Assembly: GCF_002502735.1 (NCBI RefSeq)
Contig: NZ_DAQC01000006.1
Span: 62,001 to 126,000, forward strand
Direction: 5' to 3'
DNA: 64,000 nt
DNA from: Methanoregula sp. UBA64
GTDB taxonomy: Archaea > Halobacteriota > Methanomicrobia > Methanomicrobiales > Methanospirillaceae
Of the stretch, positions 41,966-48,725 are shown one piece after another; positions within the stretch are counted from its first letter, which is position 1; each line of letters starts with the position of its first letter. A program made the position numbers and the translations under genes. The notes below the pieces were generated by a model, which saw only the letters and a list, made by a program, of their open reading frames with translations, did not search any database and was not told the origin of the DNA.

Positions 41966-42198
41966 TACGGCCGCGTCCTGAATAGTTCAATGGTGGGAGC
42001 GGGGCATGATGAAGATTTGGTATATAATACACTGTTGATTATCTATCAAACAAAAAAATAATTAGTTCAATCCTATTGGGGCATAACACGTTTCAAGTCC
42101 AGATCTTTTCGAAAAAGATTATTTTGGTGAGTAATTATTATTTTCAAAAGTTAAAAGCCTTAACTTTAGCGAGCTGTAACTGTTTAAAGCCTTGGATT
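41966..42198. other. AT-rich intergenic region with malic enzyme promoter
   Basis: The left part holds the TATA element at 42021-42030. The rest (42045-42198) is an AT-rich stretch with no gene and no clear hairpin; base composition shifts here from the GC-rich malic enzyme gene to the AT-rich DUF4062 gene. Confidence 0.45.
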
Positions 42199-43149
42199 TT
42201 AGAGAAAATATTTTTCCTTTAATGAATCAAATTCGTTTTCAGCCTCGTGAACGCTTCCCCCTTTTATAAAGGCTTCATATTCATTATCTATATTCATCTT
42301 ATGACAAAATTCCCGCAAATTTTTTGCTTTTTCAAATATGTGGAAAACTTCTAATTCGTCCAATTTTTTATTGTCCGGATAACTCTTAAGAATAAAATGA
42401 ATTAATCCTTCCCTTAAAAACCTTGAAGCACTCTTGAGTTGAATTTTCCTTTGTTCTGAAGTAATTATCTGATCGTAATCTTCAGGTTGAATTTTCTTCA
42501 TTATCGATTCAGTGTATCCTTTTAATGATTCGGTTATCTCTTTTAATTCCGATATTCTTTGTTCTAATTCAATTAACTCTCTCTCCTTTTTTCGTTTAGA
42601 GAGAAAATCTGCAAAAAGCCCTGCAAATTGTTCTCTTAAGAACTCTGAAATATCCTCAAAATTTTCGAAAGGCTGAATAAAAATACTACGTTGTTTTGCC
42701 AAAATTTCATCCAATAATTTGAAGATATTTATACTGTCTACATGAGCATATTGGATACCATCAGCTGTTCGGTTTTTTTTATAGGTTTGAAATTCGGTAT
42801 TGACCGCTTTATCTACAAAAATAAAAATCGGGATTTTTAATTTCAATGCCTTTTCAAACTCGCTTTTTGTTACCGAATTATAAAATTCAAAAGGACCACT
42901 CCCCATTTTATTTATATCCTCGGAAGTTGGGTTTCCGTAATGTCCACCAATAATTAAAATAAGCATATGACAATTCGTAATTTCCTCATAGCACGATTCA
43001 TCCAAAGGTGTATCCGGGGAATATGGGATATCCCCCCGCTCAAATAAAACCGGGTCAAATCCCATATCCTCTAAAAATGCTTGAAGATAGTTGCGAATAT
43101 GCCTCAAATCGTAATAGGTGGAACTAACGAATACTCTCGGTCGGACCAT
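42199..43149 (-). CDS. DUF4062 (TIR-like) domain protein
   Basis: A 316-residue protein. The N-terminal domain (about residues 1-150) is DUF4062: RPRVFVSSTYYDLRHIRNYL, FERGDIPYSPDTPLDESCYEEI and CHMLILIIGGHYG. This fold is related to TIR domains and occurs in many proteins thought to act in defence or NTPase-linked signalling. A coiled coil follows (KRKKERELIELEQRISELKE), then a helical C-terminal domain of about 90 residues. The gene is strongly AT-rich and uses codons unlike its neighbours, suggesting recent transfer. The ATG at 43149 is taken; a TTG two codons upstream is possible. Confidence 0.8.
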   Translation of the reverse strand: MVRPRVFVSSTYYDLRHIRNYLQAFLEDMGFDPVLFERGDIPYSPDTPLDESCYEEITNCHMLILIIGGHYGNPTSEDINKMGSGPFEFYNSVTKSEFEKALKLKIPIFIFVDKAVNTEFQTYKKNRTADGIQYAHVDSINIFKLLDEILAKQRSIFIQPFENFEDISEFLREQFAGLFADFLSKRKKERELIELEQRISELKEITESLKGYTESIMKKIQPEDYDQIITSEQRKIQLKSASRFLREGLIHFILKSYPDNKKLDELEVFHIFEKAKNLREFCHKMNIDNEYEAFIKGGSVHEAENEFDSLKEKYFL

Positions 43150-43263
43150 TATCAATCATGAGTTTATAAAATTATTGAAAGTATTAATCTATCGTTAATG
43201 GTGGGCCCGAATTCAATTTTTATCTTTTCCCAGCTTTTTGAATAAAAAAGTGTTGCCCGATAC

Positions 43264-43692
43264 CTATCCCATTATCCCGACCCCGAGCGTCCGGTCGATC
43301 CATGCCGTGATCATGTCCCGGGCCCTGCGGTAGCCGTCAAGGATCTCGTCATCGGTGCCGGGCGTTAAGTGCGGGTCCGGGACGCTGAAGTGGATCGTCT
43401 TTTTTGCGGAGGGAACGACCGGGCAGACCGCACGGGCGTTATCGCAGAGCGTGATGGCGAGATCGAGCGGGACGCCGTCGAACGTTGCAAGGGATTTGGG
43501 CTGGTGGCCGGAGATATCGATCCCGATCTCCTTCATTGCCGTGATGGCCCGGCTGCTCACCCGGCCGGCGGGGCGGAAGCCGGCCGAGAATGCCTCGTAT
43601 TTATCGCCGTACTTTGCCCGCAGGTAGCCCTCCGCCATCTGGGAGCGGGCTGCGTTTGCGGTGCAGACAAAGAGGATGCGGGGACGGTCCAT
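43264..43692 (-). CDS. arsC: Thioredoxin-linked arsenate reductase ArsC
   Basis: Reduces arsenate to arsenite in the cytoplasm. The 142 residues have the low-molecular-weight phosphatase fold with the P-loop CTANAARS (Cys10...Arg16) and a Cys83/Cys90 pair (LCDNARAVC) that relays electrons, matching the Cys10/82/89 triad of the thioredoxin-coupled class. VPDPHL near the C-terminus supplies the general-acid Asp. It is the last gene of the cupin-DGC-hgcAB-acr3 train, so arsenite produced here would leave through Acr3. Confidence 0.92.
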   Translation of the reverse strand: MDRPRILFVCTANAARSQMAEGYLRAKYGDKYEAFSAGFRPAGRVSSRAITAMKEIGIDISGHQPKSLATFDGVPLDLAITLCDNARAVCPVVPSAKKTIHFSVPDPHLTPGTDDEILDGYRRARDMITAWIDRTLGVGIMG

Positions 43693-43769
43693 AGTCACTA
43701 TTCTCTCCAAGGACCGATGCCCTAAAAAGAGTTTCTCCCGGGTGCCCGGGAAAAAACAGGAGGACCGGA

Positions 43770-44585
43770 TCAGGCCCGCCTGGTGCCGGTTACCAGGTAA
43801 AACGTGAGCGAGGAAAAGAACCGCCCGGCTGCTGCGGCCTGCGCCTGCTCTCGGGCCCAGGATTCTGCCTCCCGGGAATCAAGGATGCCGGCCCGGACCG
43901 AAAGCGAGAGGGTTGTGTCGAGATCAAAGACCTTCTTTGCCAGCGCGAGATCGGTGATGACAAGGCATGAGGGCGTGACGGCGACCCCTTCGAGCCCCGC
44001 GTCATGGAACGCTGCAGGAAGCGTGCGGCCGGCCCAGCCGTTCGGGATATGATCGCACCAGAAGTTCAGGATCTTCCGGGTAGCCTCCCGCTCCCCGGGC
44101 CAGAGGACAAACGTCTCCCAGTCGGGCTCGAACGCCACCACTTTTCCGGCGGGCCGGGTCACCCGGGCCATCTCTTTTGTGACGGCAAAGATATCTGTCG
44201 TATGCTGGAGCACCCGGTCTGTCCGGACCGCATCGAACGAGGCATCCGCAAACGGGAGGTGTGCCGCGTCGCTCATCGCGTAGCCGGGAGAGGGGTGTCC
44301 CCCGGTGGTTCTCCCCTGCGCCGAGGCAAGCATGGTGCGGCTGACATCGATCCCGATCACATTTCCGCCGGCTCCCACCATGCCTGCAAGAATTGTCGCA
44401 TCGACGCCGTTCCCGCAGCCGATCTCAAGCACCGCTGCGCCCGGCCGGATTCCCATCTCCACAAAACTGCGGCGCTTGCACTCCCTGAAAAACGGCATTG
44501 AATGGATGAGGTCGAGGTAGGTCACAAAGGAGTTCGCGTCCCCTGCCGCATCCACACCGGCAAATCCTGAAGCAAATGAGTCCAT
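43770..44585 (-). CDS. SAM-dependent methyltransferase (Methyltransf_11/UbiE-like)
   Basis: A 271-residue class I methyltransferase. Motif I is VLEIGCGNGVDATIL (near residue 55); GIDVS, DAAHLPFADASFDAVRTDRVLQH and VTRPAGKVVAFEPDW follow. The conserved cysteines of ArsM arsenite methyltransferases are not visible, so the substrate is not arsenite by sequence; the location between acr3 and arsC still suggests a metalloid-related or stress-related role. An upstream GTG three codons earlier is an alternative start. Confidence 0.8.
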   Translation of the reverse strand: MDSFASGFAGVDAAGDANSFVTYLDLIHSMPFFRECKRRSFVEMGIRPGAAVLEIGCGNGVDATILAGMVGAGGNVIGIDVSRTMLASAQGRTTGGHPSPGYAMSDAAHLPFADASFDAVRTDRVLQHTTDIFAVTKEMARVTRPAGKVVAFEPDWETFVLWPGEREATRKILNFWCDHIPNGWAGRTLPAAFHDAGLEGVAVTPSCLVITDLALAKKVFDLDTTLSLSVRAGILDSREAESWAREQAQAAAAGRFFSSLTFYLVTGTRRA

Positions 44586-44662
44586 GGTATTCACGGGAAA
44601 TTATTTCGTCGTTATCTGTTGTCGTTTCACGCATTTTAAAAAATTGGATTTTTTCACGTGCC

Positions 44663-45742
44663 TTACGGCGCTTCGCATCCGCAGGCATCGTTGCGGCCAT
44701 TATACCAGCGCTCTTTAAGCCAGAATGCCACGTGGACAAGCCCGATCATCACCGGGACTTCCACGAGCGGCCCGATCACGGTTGCAAACGCAACAGCCGA
44801 CCCGATCCCGAAGACCCCGATGGCAACCGCAATCGCGAGCTCGAAGTTGTTGGACGCAGCGGTAAACGAGAGGCTCGTGGCTTTCTTGTAACTCACGCCG
44901 AGTTTGAATGCCATCCAGAAGCTCACGAAGAACATGACGAGGAAATAGCAGACCAGCGGGATCGCGACCCGGACGACATCGAGCGGGACGGTCACGATGT
45001 ATTCGCCTTTGAGCGCGAACATGACAATGATCGTAAAGAGCAGGGCGACAAGGGTTATTGGCGAGATCTTCGGGATGAAATCCTGCTCGTACCATTCGCG
45101 GGATTTTACCCGGAGGAGAGCGTACCGCGTGATAAGCCCGGCAAGGAACGGGATGCCGAGGTAGACAAACACGCTCACCGCGATCTCTGCCATGGTCACG
45201 TTCACCACGGTGCCGGAAGCGACGCCGAGGACTGCAGGGAGCAGCGTGATGAAGAAGTACGCGTACACCGCGTAGAAGAAGACCTGGAAGAGCGAGTTGA
45301 GGCCGACGATTGCCGCACAGTACTCGCAGTCGCCGCCGGCGAGATCGTTCCAGACGATCACCATCGCGATGCAGCGTGCGATCCCGACAAGGATGAGCCC
45401 GTACATCAAAAGAGGCTGGTCGCGCAAGAAGATCACGGCGAGCGCGAACATGAGCACCGGCCCGACGATCCAGTTCTGCACGAGCGAGAGGCCGAGCACT
45501 TTTGTATCCCGGAACACGTTTCTTAATTCCTCGTACCGGACTTTTGCAAGCGGCGGGTACATCATCAGGATAAGGCCGATGGCGATCGGGATCGAGGTGG
45601 TCCCGACCGAGAGGCCGGTGATCGCCGCCGGCACAGCGGGGAGGAAGTACCCGAGCGCGATCCCCGCGACCATCGCAAGGAAGATCCAGAGCGTGAGGTA
45701 TGTGTCCAAAAAGGAGAGGCGTTTTGGTTCAGCCGTCATCAT
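44663..45742 (-). CDS. acr3: Arsenite exporter Acr3
   Basis: Inner-membrane arsenite efflux carrier of 359 residues with ten transmembrane spans. Motifs: [28 protein letters not shown]-type [17 protein letters not shown], and [18 protein letters not shown], which contains the conserved Cys124 in the fourth span. The EXXX-type tail is short. It lies 13 bp after hgcB on the same strand, within the ArsR-controlled gene train; the downstream methyltransferase and arsC follow. Confidence 0.94.
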   Translation of the reverse strand: MMTAEPKRLSFLDTYLTLWIFLAMVAGIALGYFLPAVPAAITGLSVGTTSIPIAIGLILMMYPPLAKVRYEELRNVFRDTKVLGLSLVQNWIVGPVLMFALAVIFLRDQPLLMYGLILVGIARCIAMVIVWNDLAGGDCEYCAAIVGLNSLFQVFFYAVYAYFFITLLPAVLGVASGTVVNVTMAEIAVSVFVYLGIPFLAGLITRYALLRVKSREWYEQDFIPKISPITLVALLFTIIVMFALKGEYIVTVPLDVVRVAIPLVCYFLVMFFVSFWMAFKLGVSYKKATSLSFTAASNNFELAIAVAIGVFGIGSAVAFATVIGPLVEVPVMIGLVHVAFWLKERWYNGRNDACGCEAP

Positions 45743-45755
45743 CGTTCATTCCCCG

Positions 45756-46097
45756 TTATTTTTCTTCGCAGGAGCACGGCTCTTCTTCGTGCGTCCCGCA
45801 GCAGGAACCGTCCGGCCCCCCGCAGGAGCATTCGCCGCTGTCCATGTCCTTTCCCCGGATGGCCGCGCCGATCATCGCCCATGCGCAGCCAACGCCGCTC
45901 TCTACTTCGATGGCCTGCACCGGGCAGTTCTTCGCGCACGCCCCGCATTCCATGCAGGCCCGGGGGTTTGCGAGCTCCGCGTGGTCTTTTCCTTCGGCAA
46001 AGACCCGGTGGGGGCAGACCTGCGTGCAGCGCCGGCAGTTGATGCATTTTTCCGGGAAATACTGAAGGGTGTTTTCCGCATAACAGTCTGCCATCAC
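45756..46097 (-). CDS. hgcB: Mercury methylation ferredoxin HgcB
   Basis: Electron carrier for HgcA in making methylmercury. The 113 residues include two [4Fe-4S] motifs, CINCRRCTQVC (Cys18/21/24/28) and CMECGACAKNC (Cys48/51/54/58), the HgcB-specific third Cys in GVGCAWAMI (Cys71), and a Cys-rich tail with CSCGG, SCCGTH and PCSC that could hold Hg(II). A plain ferredoxin would lack Cys71 and the tail. Its ATG overlaps the hgcA stop by 4 bp, so the two are coupled. Confidence 0.92.
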   Translation of the reverse strand: MMADCYAENTLQYFPEKCINCRRCTQVCPHRVFAEGKDHAELANPRACMECGACAKNCPVQAIEVESGVGCAWAMIGAAIRGKDMDSGECSCGGPDGSCCGTHEEEPCSCEEK

Positions 46098-47191
46098 GCC
46101 ACCCCCGCGAGCCGGAGTACGCCAAGCGCGATCCCGAGGACCGTCCCGAGGCCGGCGAGCACGACCATGGCCGGGACGTACCGGAAGATCTCTTTTTTCA
46201 CTCCCGTCCGCGAGGTAAACGTGGTAGATCCCGTGAAGTTAAGCCCAAGGTACGCGACCACGGCCGGGATGATGAGGAACGGGACGAGTCCCGCGATGAG
46301 CTGTGCGGTGCCGGAGAGGCCGGGCGCCCGGACAAATGCGGCGGCAAACGGGATCGCGACAACGGCCCCGAGGATAAACCCTTTGAGGGAGAAATCTCTG
46401 GAGGGCAGGAACGGGAGCAGCGCCGGGAAGAGCACGGTTCCCGCGAGTACCGCGGCGATTGCTGCAAGCGCCGCCACCGGGCCGGCAAGGAAGAAGAGTA
46501 CGGCTGCGGCAACGATCCCGTACAGGCCGAAGTGCACGAGCTCCATGGGGCAGAGCACGAGCCGGTCCAGAAGACCGAACCGGACGGTGCGCATCTCCGT
46601 GGTTGCCGTATGGGTGGCAAGGTACGCCGGGAGGTCGGCGGCCCGGACCGGGCCGTACTCGACCGAGAAGCCCGAGTACCGGGCAACTTCGTGGGCCGAT
46701 ATCCCGGGTGCGCCGAGCTGGGGCACGATGATTTTGCGGTACGCAACAACATCGGAAAGCCCGGTCACCGCGATCCGGCGGATCAGTTCGCCGGTCCCGA
46801 ACGTGCCTTTCCCGGCAGCGCACCAGACATTGATGCCTTTGGTGTCAATGACAAGGATCCACGCGTCCCTCTCGGCAAGTGCCGAGCGGAGCGCATCGAA
46901 GCTGAGCGTGTAGTTCGCGGACGCAAAGACCGGGGAATTTTTGTCCGGGTTCCCGAGCCGGTACAGGCCCGGCGTGACGATATGGCCCGCCCGGTTGACG
47001 CCCCACCGGGCAAGGAAGTGGTCCCACCGGTTCCGGGCCGTGATCTCCGATGTTGTCTGCCGGATAACCGGTGCCGGGTGGTTGTCTCCCGGCCCTGAGC
47101 AGCAGCATGGTTTGGCAGGCGTATCCGGTTTTTTTGGGCCGGTCCCGCAGCAGGAACCGGCCGGTTGTGAAGATGGTAGGTTGTCGTTCAT
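46094..47191 (-). CDS. hgcA: Mercury methyltransferase corrinoid protein HgcA
   Basis: Membrane corrinoid protein that transfers a methyl group to Hg(II). Of its 365 residues, about 1-50 are a Cys-rich leader (GSCCGTG, PCCCSG), 50-210 the corrinoid-binding domain with the diagnostic cap-helix motif NVWCAAGK at 121-128 (Cys124 as lower cobalt ligand), and 225-365 a domain of five transmembrane spans containing NFTGSTTFTSRTGVKKE, also diagnostic. The cap-helix motif separates it from acetyl-CoA synthase CdhD/AcsC. It lies between the DGC-domain gene and hgcB in the arsenic gene train. Methylation activity is inferred from the motifs, not shown. Confidence 0.95.
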   Translation of the reverse strand: MNDNLPSSQPAGSCCGTGPKKPDTPAKPCCCSGPGDNHPAPVIRQTTSEITARNRWDHFLARWGVNRAGHIVTPGLYRLGNPDKNSPVFASANYTLSFDALRSALAERDAWILVIDTKGINVWCAAGKGTFGTGELIRRIAVTGLSDVVAYRKIIVPQLGAPGISAHEVARYSGFSVEYGPVRAADLPAYLATHTATTEMRTVRFGLLDRLVLCPMELVHFGLYGIVAAAVLFFLAGPVAALAAIAAVLAGTVLFPALLPFLPSRDFSLKGFILGAVVAIPFAAAFVRAPGLSGTAQLIAGLVPFLIIPAVVAYLGLNFTGSTTFTSRTGVKKEIFRYVPAMVVLAGLGTVLGIALGVLRLAGVA

Positions 47192-47211
47192 GGTATCACA
47201 CGTTTTTTAAT

Positions 47212-47577
47212 TCACCGTGACGGCCCGGTCTGCGGAAGGTTTTCCGCATCCCTTACCGCGTCGGCAAGGATCCCGATCTCAGGGAACTGCACGTCGGCCA
47301 TCCCGTTTTTCTCGATCCCGTGATCTGTGGCAATGACATGGACTGGTTTTACCGCGGGAGATTCCGGCATTTTTTTCATGGCACAGCACTCGCTGCACCC
47401 GTCAATGACAATGATCCTGTCGGCATACGCGAGTTCGGCTTCGAGTGTTGCGGCAGACTGTTTTGCATCCACCCTGAGATAGTGCCCGGGCCGGCGCTGC
47501 ATCAGCGCGAGTGCGGCCTGGGTCGTCAGTTTCCCGGTATTCGAGACACCGGAGCAGGTGACAAGTACGCAGGTCAT
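47212..47577 (-). CDS. DGC-domain (putative zinc-binding) protein
   Basis: A 121-residue cytoplasmic protein. The start reads CVLVTCSGVSNTGKLTTQAA and the name-giving motif is DGCSECC (residues 59-65), with further Cys3 and Cys8. Proteins of this family often lie beside arsenic, mercury-methylation or corrinoid genes; a role in metal or metalloid binding is likely but unproven. The start at 47577 was chosen because it begins the conserved domain; the cupin gene ends 25 bp upstream. Confidence 0.82.
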   Translation of the reverse strand: MTCVLVTCSGVSNTGKLTTQAALALMQRRPGHYLRVDAKQSAATLEAELAYADRIIVIDGCSECCAMKKMPESPAVKPVHVIATDHGIEKNGMADVQFPEIGILADAVRDAENLPQTGPSR

Positions 47578-47602
47578 AGCGGCATCACGGGGTTTCACCC
47601 GC

Positions 47603-47983
47603 TTATACAAGCCCGGGCGAGAATGTTGCAAGGAGCAGCAGCCCGTCTTTCCCCGCGACCACGCGGTGCACGGTGTCGGCCGGCATCACGCCGATCACTC
47701 CCGGCACGTACCGGATCTCTTTGGTGCCGACCGTGCAGGATCCCCCGCCCGCGAGCACTTCGTGAATCTCAACCTGCCCGGCATGGGCGTGGTCGCCGAT
47801 GGCACAGCCGGGATCGATCCTCACGTGGTGGACGCTCAGGGCGCCCCCGGTATCGTTCCCGGTGATCAGATGTTTCATGGCAACCCCGGCAAATTTTGCG
47901 TGCGGGTTCCATGCGAGGCGGTCGGCAGTGCGGTCTTCTGCAATCAGCGCCACGAGATCGTGGCCGGGATTTTTCTGTATCAT
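47603..47983 (-). CDS. Cupin-domain protein, first gene of the hgcAB-ars train
   Basis: A 126-residue protein with one cupin barrel: RIDPGCAIGDHAHAGQVEIHEVLAGGG (metal-binding His/His/Glu) and PADTVHRVVAGKDG (last His). No enzyme class can be given; small cupins near metalloid genes may sense or bind a ligand. It is the first gene after the divergent ArsR promoter. Its TATA-like AATAAAATTT overlaps the left operator. Confidence 0.82.
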   Translation of the reverse strand: MIQKNPGHDLVALIAEDRTADRLAWNPHAKFAGVAMKHLITGNDTGGALSVHHVRIDPGCAIGDHAHAGQVEIHEVLAGGGSCTVGTKEIRYVPGVIGVMPADTVHRVVAGKDGLLLLATFSPGLV

Positions 47984-47995
47984 GCCAGTGCCTTC

Positions 47996-48015
47996 ATTTC
48001 AAATTTTATTGAAAT
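47996..48015. promoter_or_regulatory. ArsR operator on the hgcAB-ars promoter
   Basis: ATTTCA-N8-TGAAAT, a perfect 20-bp dyad. It overlaps the AT-rich TATA-like sequence about 20-28 bases before the cupin ATG (47983), so a bound repressor would block that promoter. Confidence 0.75.
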
Positions 48016-48033
48016 ACTGGTGCAGGGCAACCG

Positions 48034-48039
48034 TATATA
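48034..48039 (+). promoter_or_regulatory. TATA box of arsR
   Basis: GTATATAC at 48033-48040 lies 26-31 bases before the arsR ATG, predicting a leaderless transcript whose first bases fall within the right operator. Confidence 0.6.
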
Positions 48040-48046
48040 CCTTGGC

Positions 48047-48066
48047 ATTTCATAATAATTTGAAAT
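48047..48066. promoter_or_regulatory. ArsR operator overlapping the arsR start codon
   Basis: ATTTCA-N8-TGAAAT, the same dyad with the same spacing as 47996-48015; the two centres are 51 bases apart. It covers the predicted transcription start and the ATG of arsR, which fits autorepression. Confidence 0.75.
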
Positions 48067-48448
48067 GAAATCTTCCGGACGATCCTGCTGCGGTACGGGA
48101 AAACCCGCGAATAAAAACCGGGCCGCACGCTCCGATACCGGCCTTGCGGAGATCGAGCGCCTTGGCGGCGAGAAAGTGCTCTCCCGGGCAGTGCCGGAGG
48201 AAGCCGAGCTTGCCGCACAGAGCAAACGCTACCATGCCCTCTCCGATCCCCTGAGGCTCTCGATCCTCTACATCCTCAAAGACCAGCCGCTCTGCGTCTG
48301 CGTGATCAACCGGTTCATGCGGATCTCCGGTTCGAAACTTTCCTACCATCTCTCCATCTTAAAAGAGAGCGGGCTTATCGATGGCGAGTGCCAGGGCAAC
48401 TGGATCATCTACTCGATCACGGAGACCGGGAAAAAATACGTGCAGTAA
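48065..48448 (+). CDS. arsR: ArsR/SmtB-family metalloid-responsive repressor
   Basis: A 127-residue winged-helix repressor. The domain spans about residues 48-125: RYHALSDPLRLSILYIL, then the inducer site LCVCVI (Cys77/Cys79) on the ELCVCDL-type helix and the recognition helix GSKLSYHLSILKESGLI. The N-terminus has SCCG (Cys8/Cys9), possibly further thiolate ligands. As(III), or perhaps Hg(II), binding would release it from DNA. It is divergent from the cupin-hgcAB-acr3-arsC train, with one dyad on each promoter. Confidence 0.93.
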   Translation: MKSSGRSCCGTGKPANKNRAARSDTGLAEIERLGGEKVLSRAVPEEAELAAQSKRYHALSDPLRLSILYILKDQPLCVCVINRFMRISGSKLSYHLSILKESGLIDGECQGNWIIYSITETGKKYVQ

Positions 48449-48460
48449 CTCCCTGGCCTC

Positions 48461-48724
48461 TTATCTGTGGGAAGACACCTTTTTGTACTCGGCAAGCAGG
48501 GCCGCGGCATATTCCCCGGCAAGCGCCGGCGGGATGTAGTTCTCCTCTTCCACCTTTCGCATGAGTTCGGCCGTAATATCTGCATCGCGTGTCAGCTTTT
48601 TTGCGTCCACCGCGGCAAATGCGGCAGGAAGCCCGTTGATCCCGACCGGTTTTCCCGCAACCGTGATCTTTTTGATCCCAAAGAGGGCGTTTGCCTGGCA
48701 GGGGCAGAGGGTATCGTGGTCCAT
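48461..48724 (-). CDS. Small protein cotranscribed with the cbiA/cfbB-type amidase
   Basis: An 87-residue protein that I do not recognise. It has CPCQANALFGIKKITVAGKPVGINGLPAAFAAV, then a helical part ending in LLAEYKKV. The N-terminal strand pattern with VGINGL resembles NifX- or thioredoxin-like small domains, without firm support. It begins one base after the stop of the amidase gene, so the pair is probably coexpressed and it may assist that enzyme or its substrate. Its 3' end faces that of arsR at 12 bp distance. Confidence 0.6.
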   Translation of the reverse strand: MDHDTLCPCQANALFGIKKITVAGKPVGINGLPAAFAAVDAKKLTRDADITAELMRKVEEENYIPPALAGEYAAALLAEYKKVSSHR

Positions 48725-48725
48725 G

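Noticed and set aside
43770..44585. ArsM arsenite methyltransferase
   Set aside because: The location in the ars cluster invites this, but the conserved Cys residues of ArsM are not visible; kept as a general methyltransferase.
45297..46913. Plus-strand open frame of 538 codons across acr3-hgcB-hgcA
   Set aside because: It runs antisense through three genes with diagnostic motifs and has no protein-like features of its own.
46094..47191. CdhD/AcsC corrinoid iron-sulfur subunit
   Set aside because: The cap-helix Cys motif, the C-terminal membrane domain and the adjacent HgcB-type ferredoxin are specific for HgcA.
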